Source: Diplonema japonicum (lineage: Eukaryota; Euglenozoa; Diplonemea; Diplonemida; Diplonemidae). Taken from it: a stretch of 64,000 bases of DNA. Below, in pieces: positions 45,154 through 54,887 of this stretch. The stretch is taken from the NCBI GenBank assembly GCA_964019335.1, contig OZ025692.1, positions 441,501 to 505,500 of the forward strand. Reading direction: 5' to 3'. Each line of letters opens with the position of its first letter. Position 1 is the first letter of the stretch. A program made the position numbers and the translations under genes. The notes beneath the pieces were generated by a model. That model did not search any database, was not told the DNA's origin, and was given only the letters and a program-made list of their open reading frames with translations.

Positions 45154-45807
45154 CGCATTTCAGTAAAGGGTGCTAGGTACCCTTCCTTCCTGTGTTCGGT
45201 GTGCTATTTTCGTTGGGAAAGAAATGCTGCCGGTAATAGCAACAAGCAAATAAAAAAGAAGGGGAAAAAAACAGAATAAAAAAGATAAAAAAAAAAGAAG
45301 AAGAAAAACAAAACCCCTCCAACTGTTATGCAAGCACGGCATACTCTTGCGGGACAGTAAAGGTGGGGTGTGTTGACCGTGCTCATCTCGCTCCTGTCTA
45401 CTCCAGGTGCTGACCTCTTCAGCGTGAGGTACTCCTCAATGCAGGTTGGAGAGTACCGTTCCCGCCCACTATCCTCGCAATTGCACTGTAGACAAGACTA
45501 AGGTCCCTGTGGCTCCTGCGAGGAAAAAGAAAAAGAAAAATAGAAAACGAAGAAGACGAAGGAGAAGGGATAAGAGGAGAATTTTTGAAGGAGATTGTCA
45601 GCGACTGAAGGTGGCGTTATAAGCGCAACCCCATCACTTGCCCAATTGATCACGGGGGCACACCCACCTAGATACTGATGCCTCGCGAGAAAGGGAAAAA
45701 GAAACAACTGAAAAGTGAAAGAAACAACAAAAAAAAAGAAAAAAAAACACAACAACATGAACAGTGTTTCTTTATCTTTCCTATATATTATTCCACAAAG
45801 TCAGTAG
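45154..45807. other. Intergenic spacer upstream of the TRPP channel gene
   Basis: It contains long pyrimidine tracts on the minus strand. One at about 45545-45520 ends in CCTCGCAG; a second, ending CCGGCAG near 45225, is closest to the TRPP start. Either could be its trans-splice acceptor. The tRNA-like repeat copy C is at 45610-45662. Confidence 0.5.
45595..45675 (-). repeat. tRNA-like SINE candidate, copy C
   Basis: Minus-strand block GTGATCAATTGGGCAAGTGA, then GTTGCGCTTATAACGCCACC. It aligns with copy B (32461-32515) over about 53 positions with scattered differences. It retains an A-box-like stretch and a small anticodon-like stem (GCG-CTTATAA-CGC). Degenerate; not a functional tRNA. Confidence 0.4.
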
Positions 45808-47484
45808 CTAAGCTGTACTATCCACGAAGCCCTTGCTGGCAGACAAGTCATGTGAGTGGAGGTCACTCCACGCACTGCAGTCTTGTATCGTAACCACAGA
45901 AGGCACTGTTCCGGCAAACACGAAGCGCAGACGACAGTGCGAGAGAGGTACAGGACAGGGCATTGATGCAATCAGGTTCTCTGCCGCACCCACCTGATGA
46001 CGACCTGTGTTGTTTGCGTTGTGAAACCTCCATCATACCGGGGGTGGCTCCACCGTGGTCTTCCCCTTCCCTTTCATCTTCGCATGTCCCTTCAGCACCA
46101 ATGGCTCTGATGACGACTCGGGGATTTGGTAAAGTGGTTCTTCTTCAGGTTCGGGCTCTGGCTCCGGCTCCGGCTCTGGCTCTGGTTTTGGCAGTGCTGG
46201 TAGAGGCTCCTCAGACTGCTCGGGATCCTTCTGGAAGTCCAGGTGCACCCATGCAGGGGGCCTTTCATCGAGCGTCTCGTCCACATGCATGTGCTGCTCG
46301 TGCGTGTAGCGGATGAGGTAGTTGATGGCGTCGATGATGCCTGCGATGCCTTCGTACGCCTCGCTGCTGACAGGCGGTTTGGGAGGCGTGCGCATCACCA
46401 CTGGCGGCGGCGGTGGCGACGGCTCCTGCCTCCTCCTCACCTTCCGCACAGGCTTCCCCCCAAGTACGATTTTCTCCCTCCGCGTCTGCTCCTCTTCCTT
46501 TGGTTCTGTCCGGAGAACAAGCGGCTGGAAGTCGTCCTCCATAGGCCAGCCTGTGATGGGCTCGTCACGTGTGAAGAGAGCGTCTTTGTCCACCTTCTCC
46601 CTTTCTTTCTCTCTCCTGCTGCTCTTCACTTGGTGCTCCTGAAGAATAGGGGCCGCGTACGGGGTCGCAGCGGTGCCGTTGGTGCGAAGACGGTGCCCGG
46701 CACCGGAGTTCCAAGGGGCGGGGTTGGCAGCTGGGGCCACTGGCTGTGGCTTGGCGACGATTCGGCGGCGGGAGGAGCTGAGAGAGCGTGTCGCGGCAGG
46801 GGGTTGTGTGTGGTGTTGCGAGGGGGCACTACTGCTGCGGCGGTAGGCAGTTGAGGGTTGAGTCACAGTAGCTGCAAAGTGCGGGCGGTGCTCATCCCGT
46901 GATGGCTCTGCCTGTGCCTGTGGCTGTGGCTGTGGCTGTGCCTGTGGCTGTGGCTGTGGCTGTGGCTGTGGCTGTGGCTGTGGCTGTGCCTGTGCCTGTG
47001 GCTGTGGCTGTGGCTGTGCCTGTGGCTGTGGCTGTGGCTGTGGCTGTGGCTGTGGCTGTGGCTGTGCCTGTGGCTGTGGCTGCAGTCGAGGCTGGGACTC
47101 CACCGCCGCCGCTTTCGTGAAGGCGGCTTGATCTGGAAGCTCAACTTCTCGCTCTACCAACTCAATTCTCTCTCTTCTCTGCTCGGGGGACGCGTTCCTG
47201 AGGGACATGGGGTACCGCCTCTGCAGCGCAAGGGACAGATCCCTTCTTTTAGTGACACGCTTCACAGGACCGTACCCATTGCGCTCGTCTTCCTCGACAG
47301 TGAGCGACAGGGAGCGGAAGCCGCTACCCGTCTGCGCCATTTGATCATCACTGGGGGGGACCTCTTGCTTGGCCCACTTCATAGCCCACTCTCCCGTCCC
47401 CACCTTTCTCGGTTTATTCGAGGTGTACCCCATTGCCGCCAGTGCCTTCATGCTCCCTTGCGCATCTTGCTCGGTGTCCCCCAT
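45808..47484 (-). CDS. Pro/Gln-repeat protein, 543 aa, two exons
   Basis: Exon 1 is 47484-46039. A 45-nt GT-AG intron (46038-45994, GTATGA..CATCAG) is inferred, and exon 2 (45993-45808) encodes the last 61 residues, which have ordinary composition. Without splicing the frame stops one codon past the junction. Residues about 127-195 are a (Gln-Pro)n tract with Ala interruptions, encoded by a CTGTGG/CTGTGC hexanucleotide repeat (46906-47092). A second (Pro-Glu)n repeat lies near 440-460. Between these are basic, Ser-rich segments with RRRI and RKVRRR clusters. The start follows CAACCCTTCCCTCCAG by 7 nt. No known domain is recognised; a largely disordered scaffold protein is likely. Confidence 0.72.
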
Positions 47485-47491
47485 GAATGCA

Positions 47492-47506
47492 CTGGAGGGA
47501 AGGGTT
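47492..47506 (-). other. Candidate trans-splice acceptor of the Pro/Gln gene
   Basis: AACCCTTCCCTCCAG on the minus strand, with AG at 47493-47492, only 7 nt before the ATG at 47484. It indicates a very short 5' UTR if used. Confidence 0.45.
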
Positions 47507-48062
47507 GTTTGCACAAAACAACAAATGTAATAAAACAATAAAACAAAAAGAAAAAACTCTCATCACAAGGTGTGAGGGGATAGAGAATTGAACAGTAAAG
47601 AAGAAGAATGTGAGGGGAGGGGTTATGGGGAAAAGGGAGAAGGGGAGGTTTTTTTTTAAAAAGGGATTCCTTGTTAATGGGGTGGGTGGATAGAGAAGTG
47701 GGAAGGGGTCGAAAATAAGAAAAGGGGGGGGATAAAATAAAAGCACACTGTAAAAAATACCCTTCCCTCCCTTCCCTTCCCCCCCTCCCACCCGCCCCTT
47801 TGTTATGTAAATACCGGTTATTACTGTACTATGTGTAAAAACAAACAAAAAAAGATCTTTAAAATTTAATTCGCCCCCACTTCCCATATCCATGAAAATA
47901 ACCTCTAAGGGGAACAAACCCCCCTGCTTATTTTGCCTCTTTTTTTTCTTCTTCGTCGTTTTTCTTTACCACACTTTGGTCTCTATTTGAAATAAAATTT
48001 AAAAAAAAAAAAAAGGAAATCTATGGAAGAAGAAAAAAATAGCTCGCCCCCTCCCCCATCGC
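47507..48062. other. Intergenic spacer
   Basis: Between the Rpt3 stop codon and the Pro/Gln-repeat gene. Pyrimidine- and purine-rich tracts; no credible gene. Confidence 0.6.
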
Positions 48063-49305
48063 CTAACGGTAAAATTCAAAATCGTCCGTCTTTCTCTTCA
48101 CGTGGCGCTGGTAGGCCTTTTCGAAGTCCCGTGCGAGAATAACGTATCTGTTCTTGCGCACAGCTTGCATGCCTGCTTCCTGGCAAATGGCGTGGATCAT
48201 CGCACCCGCCAGCTTGTCAGGGCGTGTAACGAAGTCTTCAAGGTCCACCTCGTCAGCAAGAGACATCTTACCAGTGCACACCTTTTTTTTTTTTTTTTTT
48301 TTTTTTTCTTTTCTTGATATAAAGTAATACCTGGAAAATCAGTCGCTTTGACCTTCTGTCTGGGAGAGGGAACTCAATCTTTCTGTCCAGCCTTCCGGGT
48401 CTCATGAGGGCGGGGTCGAGGGTGTCCCACCTGTTGGTTGCCATGATGACCTTGACGTTCTCCGTCTGGTCGAACCCGTCCATCTGGTTGAGCAGCTCCA
48501 GCAAGATACGCTGCACCTCACGGTCGGCACCGGTCTGCGCGTCGAAACGTTTTGTAGCAATGGAATCGACCTCATCGATGAAGACAATGGACGGTGCGTT
48601 CTCCTTCGCCAGACGGAACACGTCCCTCACCATACGCGGGCCCTCCCCTAAGTACTTCTGGACGAACTCTGACCCGACAACACGGACAAACGCAGCATTG
48701 GTGTGATGAGCAACTGCCTTAGCAAGCATGGTCTTACCGGTACCGGGTGGGCCGTACATGAGCACGCCCCTTGGGGGGTCGATACCAATCTGGCGGTACA
48801 GCTCACCGTGGGTTAGAGGGAGTTCAACAGCCTCTCGCATCTCTTGCTTCTGGATGTCGAGCCCACCTATGTCAGCGTATGTCACGTCTGGCTTGTCGCC
48901 AGCAGCGAGCAATGAGATGGACGCGTCTGACTCAGATGGGAGGATGGCAACACATGCGTTGCTCTGTTTGTGAAGCCCAATACTGCTGTTTGGCTTTAAC
49001 TGTTCTCTGTCCAATGTGGAGAGAACCCTGACATAGTAGTTGGGGCCGTTTGTGCTGCCCACGATGCCCCTTTGCTGGTCGATCATCTCGACGAACTGCC
49101 CCACGACAAGGGGGACGGACTGTATCTTCTTCACCTCTTGCTTGGCTGCGAGCTCTTCTTTCATCAGTTGCTTCGTCTCTATCTTGCAGATCAACGTCTT
49201 TAAATCGATTGTGGCTTGATTTTTAACTAACTTCATGTAATCAGTATAACACCCTTCCCTCGACACCATCGGTATCCTGTCCTTGTCCCCCTCGTCGCCT
49301 GACAT
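48063..49305 (-). CDS. RPT3: 26S proteasome regulatory ATPase Rpt3
   Basis: A 397-residue AAA ATPase of the proteasome base, which unfolds and translocates ubiquitinated substrates. Exon 1 is 49305-48331 (325 codons), the intron 48330-48282 (49 nt) and exon 2 48281-48063 (72 codons). It shows Walker A GPPGTGKT (about 187), Walker [12 protein letters not shown] (about 240), the second region of homology [20 protein letters not shown], and an OB-fold region with [16 protein letters not shown]. The joined C-terminus [20 protein letters not shown] through EFYR matches Rpt3 rather than other Rpt paralogues and keeps an HbYX-type tail (FYR) for docking on the 20S ring. The intron is odd: its 3' end is a poly-A tract (minus strand) ending AAAG instead of a pyrimidine tract. 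Confidence 0.95.
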
Positions 49306-50636
49306 CTTTGTCCCGAACCCTGTCGTTGTGTTGTGATGAGGGGAACGGGTGAAGGGGGAAACAAAACAAAAGGTTGTGAAACGCAAGTTTTTTTTTTGGG
49401 GGGGAAGGGGTCCATTTTCTTTCCCCCTTCCTCACCTTTTGTTCAGAATTTTGATTAAGTTTTTAATTGACGGTTTCTCTCTCTCTCTCTCTCTTCTCCC
49501 CTTATTAGTTGTCTGTTTCCTTTCCCCTCCCATCCTTTAAAAAGAAAAGAAAAAATTCAAGGGGGGACGCTTTCAACGAAAGTTGTAAGGAAGCATTTTT
49601 TTATTATTATTTTTCCACCACAGTGAAGTACGATTTAGAGGTGTGTAGTGTTTTCTTAGGTTACCACCACTTCGGTAGGAGGCAAACATCGTTGATGGGA
49701 TGCTAAAGCGCTAATACGCAACTCTGCTTACATTACTTCTTTTTTTTTTATTTTATTTTTTTTCTCGTTCAGTGTCCTCTCCCCCCCCCCCCTTTTTATA
49801 CGTACACAGTTTCCCTCATCCCCCTTTTTGTTCCTTCCTTTTTCCCCCCCTGCTTTTTTTCGTGGGGAAAAAAAAGTCCTCAGGAAAAAAAAAGGGGGGG
49901 GAGGAGGGTGAATGGAAAAAAAAACTGAAACGTGTCCCCCCATTGTCTCCCTCGATATTTCTGTTTCTCTTTTGCCCAACATATCACTGCATTAAGATTG
50001 CATTTGAAAAAAGGGGGGAAAAAAAGGGGGGGGGAGGAGAAAAAAAATGGAGGAGGGGAATAAAGCCCCGTGGCAACACCACCTTTCCTCAACTGCTTAA
50101 GTTCAGCGTCGGTAAAAGCGACTGGTCTGAAGCTTTACTTAGCATGGACTGATATTCTTTTTTTTTTTTTTTTTTTTTTTGATTTCTTTTTTTTTTTTTT
50201 TTGATTTCTAGGGGGAAGGGGGGGAAATGATCTTCAGACCAAACCTCCGTTGGGAAGAGGCTTTCTCCTAAAAACAAAAAGAAAAAGGAACAAAAAAAAA
50301 AAATAAACATAAGTTTACAAAAAAAAGAAGAAAAAAAAATGTCAAAAACACAGGGTGAGAAGGAAGACAGTGTGACTTGGCGCCAAGCGTGAAAAGCGGC
50401 CACACACTTACACACCACAGCTTGTCGAACTGCAAACACCACCAGCTGCATAGTCCGACTAGAAGGCAACGGCACGACTCTTGAATCCGCCGACAAAGGG
50501 AAGGAAAGAAGGAACGACAGGGAACAATCAAAAACACCATAATGAGCTCACAACGAGGGACGACAAGATGACACAAGACAGGTTGGCACCACGAGCACGG
50601 TGCACGGGCGGTAAGTCGGCACTGCACTGCTCAGCA
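49306..50636. other. Intergenic region between mitochondrial carrier and Rpt3 genes
   Basis: About 1.3 kb. The part at 50340-50636 has ordinary composition and probably is the 3' UTR of the carrier gene. The remainder consists of homopolymers, a (CT)n tract near 49475-49495 and T runs. No credible gene. Confidence 0.6.
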
Positions 50637-50731
50637 TTATATGCTCTCAGCGTATGCACAAAGGGTACGGAAGACCGGCAAGCAAATAGCACTCCCTGCG
50701 CTCATCCGTATCGCACAAGGTACAAAACCCT

Positions 50732-50765
<34 letters not shown>

Positions 50766-51612
50766 CCTTCTTTTCTTTTCTTTTCTTTTCTTTTCTTTTC
50801 TTTTCTTTTCTTTTCTTTTCTTTTCTTTTCTTTTCTTTTCTTTTCTTTTCTTTTCTTTTCTCCCATACTTTCCACAATGCGAGGAACCCTTCATCCCGCG
50901 CCACCCTAGTGATGGTCCCCGACACCGAGCTGTAGACGAGAGGCTGGTTCTGCATCCTTGTTTTGGTCATGAAGAAGGGCATCTTGGGAATGGAGGCCAA
51001 GAATCCCATGAGAGAGCCTGACATCACATCCTGCGCGAGCTTCTCAGAAGACGAGGTAGCAGGTGGGAGGTAGTCCTTCTGCATCTTGTGGACGCCGAAG
51101 AAGAAGGTGGAGTTGAAAATGCAGTTCCTGATACACATGGCACGGTAGCCGGAGTACAGTGCGAGGGGGCCTTCCTCCCTCAGAACTGTGGCGAAGCAAT
51201 GAAAGGTGTTCCGGTAGCGGTGCATGTGCATCGCAGACATGAGACGCACTTTGCAAACTTCAAAGGGACACACGAGAGTCGTCTCTGCTATACCGCTGCA
51301 CAGCCCGCTGATAAAAACACCTCTTTCTGATAGGTGGCCACGTTCGTCTTGCAGTGCTTTGCTCACTTGTCTCTCACCCACGTACATTCCTATCGTAGCT
51401 GGTACTGCTGCCAAGACCTGTGGGCCCAGCCCCCTGTACATCGACAACACCCCCCCTTGCCTCCAGATCCCCATGAACTCCTTCAACATGCTCGTTCTCT
51501 CTGTGCCCTCCCTGAGCATGCATCGTGTGGCTACAATGTCTATCGGTTGGCATGAGCAGTACTCGGCCACCCCTGCACACGCCCCTGCCGCGATCTCCTT
51601 AGCCAGATCCAT
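50637..51612 (-). CDS. Mitochondrial carrier family (SLC25) protein, 2-oxodicarboxylate/citrate-type
   Basis: A 278-residue inner-membrane metabolite carrier with three repeats. Exon 1 is 51612-50869 and exon 2 50729-50637. Splicing restores the conserved third-repeat ending ALWKGFVPCAIRMSAGSAI, lost if read straight through. Signature motifs: QPIDIVATR in repeat 1 (the usual basic residue replaced by Ala), CPFEVCKVR in repeat 2 (canonical) and MPFFMTKTR in repeat 3. REEGPLALYSGYRAMCIRN and DEGFLALWKGF are typical matrix-loop motifs. The PFE-type second motif and overall pattern are closest to 2-oxodicarboxylate or citrate carriers; substrate assignment is tentative. The 139-nt intron (50868-50730) is mostly an (AAAAG)n microsatellite followed by an A run, then ACAG. 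Confidence 0.88.
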
Positions 51613-53720
51613 TGAGAAGCACTAGCCTTGCCTCTCACCTGTGTCGGTTGGCATTGAATTTATATTTTTATTTAAAAAAAAAAAAGAAATGCAGATCTGA
51701 CGCTTTACTCTTCTCGTAAAGGGAAGCAACAAAAGAAGAAAAGTCGGAGGGGGGGGGAGGAAACAGGGGAAGAGAGAGAGAGAGGGAAAGAGAAGAGAGA
51801 GATAAAGAGGGGCTTTTTTTTGTTCTTTTTTTTTCCCCCAGTCCCTTTTACTTTTTTTTTCTCGATCGGAAGGCGTTTGGTATGCGGGGCAAGACACGCC
51901 GTACGGTGCCTCCGCTTGCGCCTGTGGTGACTGTAGAGGTGAGAGGAAATGGTGATTGGTGATTTTTTTTTTCTTTTTGCTTCGCGTTTTCTCTTCTTTA
52001 TATCACCCTCTCCGAAAACTCAATTGTTAATCATCGTTGCCACTTTTTTTTGCCTTCTCTCTTTTTTCTTTTTCTTCTTTTTTTCCCCCCCCCTTCCTTC
52101 TCACCCAATTCATTTCTTTATCCCATATATCTGTTTCCATTTTTTTTTTCTTGCAGACTAAACTAATTACCAAAAGGGGGGGAGAAGAAGAAATAAAAGA
52201 AGCTGAAAAAATAAAATGTAAAAAAAGAGGAAAAAAAATCAAGGTATATGTAGAGGGGAACAGGCTCCCTTTCGCTATTTGTCGAAGGGCACATGGGCAG
52301 GGGACTTTGCGCTTAAAAGTTGCTACCCACTGTCATCTATGAGCTTTTCCCGAACATCGCTGGAAGATGGCAGGTCCAGCAGGTGAGCCCAAGAAAAAGG
52401 GAAAAAAAAGGAAAACAGAACACAGGAGCAACATAAGCAAACTAAGCGGCTGCTGAACAGAGCCGCACACAAAAAAGAAAGGGGGGGGGGGGGGGGGGGG
52501 GTGCGGGCGGTGCATAAAGGGGTTTAAAGGCGCAATACTTTTCGAGGAAAGCACCCAGTTATGGGAATACAAAAAGAGAAAAAAAACCCCCCAAGATCAC
52601 GATCCTTTGGAGAAGAGGGATAATGGGGCAGGGGGGGGAATACAACAAAAAGGGGGGGAATAAAAAAAAAAGGGATGTAGGGGACAATGTTGAAGATCAA
52701 TGGTTGCTTTTACACATAAAATATTTAGCTATTTATTACCAACAAATTAAAAGCCATAATTTAACTCGGGTTTCCGAATTTCAAAAAAAAAAGGGGGGGC
52801 GGTAAAGGGGGGGGAGCAAAACGGTAACGAGTTAAAGTATGGCTCATTTGGCGACAAGTAAGTTGTTTTTCTTAGTACACCCTTTCGTCATTTTGCGTCA
52901 CTCGGATCTTTTTTTTTCTTCTTTTGCTTGAGGGGTCTAATTTTCTGCTTTACTTTAAAAAGAAAATGCAAGGATCCCGCCGGATGACTTTATAACGCAC
53001 GCACCCGAGCATCTTGTGAACCCTTATTTATATTTTTATTTTTCTCAGAAGGTTTTTTTTTTCCCCCGGATATTGTAATTCTGATCCGTGGTAAAGTGAG
53101 TGAATGGAAAAAAATGGCAAAAAAAAAGGGGTGTAGAAAAAAAAAAAAAGGAAAGACATGAGTTGGGGGGGATGCTGATGCAACTGGCAGCATCATAATA
53201 ATAATAAAACAAAAATAAAAAAAAGTATCCCTTCAGTTTCTTTTCGAAGCCAGCACCTCCTCAAAAGGGAAATATTTCCACTGGAAGGGTCCCTAAGGAA
53301 AGGTAAGGCATCACCTTAGAAATCCGAAGCGTAAAAAAAAAAAAAAAAGAAAGAAAGAAAATCATAAATAAAAAAAAGAGTGCGTGCATAGCATCTATTT
53401 GTGCACACAGCACGGTAGGGGGTGTGTGCTGCATGCCACCACTACTCTTTTAATTCTCACAGGAAACTGAGCCTTACTTGTCGGGAAAGAAGAAAAAAAA
53501 GAGATTTTTGTTACATTCTTTGTACACCCTCTTTTTTTTTTTTTTTTTTCTTTTTTTTTTTTTTTGTTTCACATCCCGCACTCCCCCTCATGAGGCCTTC
53601 GCTTACATCACTTAAAACGAAACGATTCGACCTCAGGGGGGCAGGTCACGAATAATATAAAAAATAGAGAGAAAAAAAAAATAGGTGCATCTCGCACCTT
53701 GGCGGGCCTCATAGGGACTA
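51613..53720. other. Intergenic region, 2.1 kb
   Basis: Mostly homopolymers and pyrimidine tracts. Ordinary-composition patches at 51880-51950 and 52255-52400 show no recognisable product; the first may be 5' UTR sequence of the carrier gene. A repeat copy is at 52715-52905. Candidate acceptors for the carrier include CCGACACAG about 30 nt before its ATG. Confidence 0.55.
52715..52905 (-). repeat. Diverged, inverted copy of palindromic spacer 2
   Basis: The reverse complement aligns with 41205-41355: ACTTACTTGTCGCCAAATGA against ACTTACTTGCCGCCAAATGA, followed by GCCATACTTTAACTCGTTAC against GCCATTATTTAACACTCGTT. The far side, AATATTTAGCTATTTATTAC, matches the complement of the AATAAATAGCT flank. 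It retains an internal inverted repeat (from 52743 and 52822) with ATAATTTAACTCG-type motifs. Confidence 0.75.
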
Positions 53721-54589
53721 TCATGCCAAGTCACCTTCTTGCACCGCTTCCCACAAGCTCTCCCATTTCATGTACTCGACATGCCCGTCCTCTGTCGGCT
53801 GCCCTCTACCGTTGGGCGATGCTGCTTGAGTGGCCACCGCTGCCTGTTTTGTGTTTGGTTGATGTGTGTGTTAAGCATACTATCTCTGTGATCTCCTCCA
53901 CAGAGAGGGCGTCACCGCATAGTTCCTTCAACACTTCTTCGAACTGATGCCTTGTGACGCACCCTGTCCTGTGGTGTGGTGTGGTTTTAAAAAAGATTTC
54001 TTTTTTTTCTTGCATACTTTTTCTTATCGTATTTTCTGAATGCGCCCTGCACCTCGTCGCCTGCGGACTCTTGCGACCCGAAGTTTGACATCATGAGCAG
54101 CAGGAACTCCTCGAACTCAATCTCGCCGCTCCCGTCGTCGTCCACCTCTCTTATCATCGCCTCGATCTCCTCCTTGCTCAGGTCCTGCCCGAAGGATGAG
54201 AACACGTTCCCTAGCTCCTGCATGTCAATGGAGCCTGACCCGTCCGTGTCGAAGGTGTTGAAGCACTCCTGCAGTGCTTGGATCTGGTCGTTCGACAGGG
54301 GGCGCATCCCTTGCGATTTGATCTTTGCCTTTAACATTGAGAACTGGTCCTTCCCGTCCACTTCCACACTCCTCAGCCAGTCCACAAATTCTGCCAGATC
54401 CAGCTCCATATCCTCTGTGTTCCCTGCCGCCACAATGCTCTCCCTCAGCGCCTCGTCCGACATCTCAATGTTCATCTTCCTCGCAAGCATCTTGAACTCC
54501 ATGAAGTCGATCTTACCACTGTTATCCGTGTCGAACTGGCGGAACATCACCTCGATCCCCTTCATCTGATCATTTGTGAAGTTCTCCAT
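53721..54589 (-). CDS. Calmodulin/centrin-like protein with six EF-hand-like units, three exons
   Basis: A 260-residue calcium-binding protein. Exon 1 is 54589-54018, the intron 54017-53969 (49 nt, phase 2), exon 2 53968-53881, the intron 53880-53844 (37 nt, phase 0), exon 3 53843-53721. EF1 (DTDNSGKIDFME), EF3 (DTDGSGSIDMQE) and EF4 (DDDGSGEIEFEE) have canonical calcium loops. EF2 (NTEDMELDLAEF) is degenerate. EF5 (DKKKTGCVTRHQ) is rebuilt by splicing and lacks ligands. A sixth hand-like segment ends TEDGHVEYMKWESLW. The spliced frame runs in phase through both junctions into coding-like sequence, ending GDLA. It resembles calmodulin or centrin relatives, but its partner is unknown. Confidence 0.85.
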
Positions 54590-54724
54590 TCTTTTTTTTT
54601 TTTGTTTCCTGTATTATACTTTTTTTTTTCCTCTCCCTTCTCTATTCTTGATATAGAAAAACATGGGCATGGGTGGTGCCGCTTTTTTTTTTTTTTTTTT
54701 TTTTTCTTTTTCTTTTTGCTTGCT

Positions 54725-54763
<39 letters not shown>

Positions 54764-54887
54764 ACGAAACAACATAACTATCGAGTAACTACTTTCGCCA
54801 AGAAGTCTTCTTGGGAATGGCCAAGGCGTAGGTGGCAGCATGTCTAATAATCTATCAGCACGCACTGCTATGAGTTGCTATGGGTTG
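54590..54887. other. Intergenic spacer with T runs
   Basis: Between the 698-residue coiled-coil gene and the EF-hand gene. It has two long T runs on the plus strand (54684-54704 and 54730-54760), so A-rich on the transcribed strand. A short pyrimidine tract just before the EF-hand ATG is absent, so its acceptor is uncertain. Confidence 0.55.

Noticed and set aside
45498-45758. 86-codon minus-strand frame
   Set aside because: It is poly-Phe/Ser from pyrimidine tracts running through the tRNA-like repeat.
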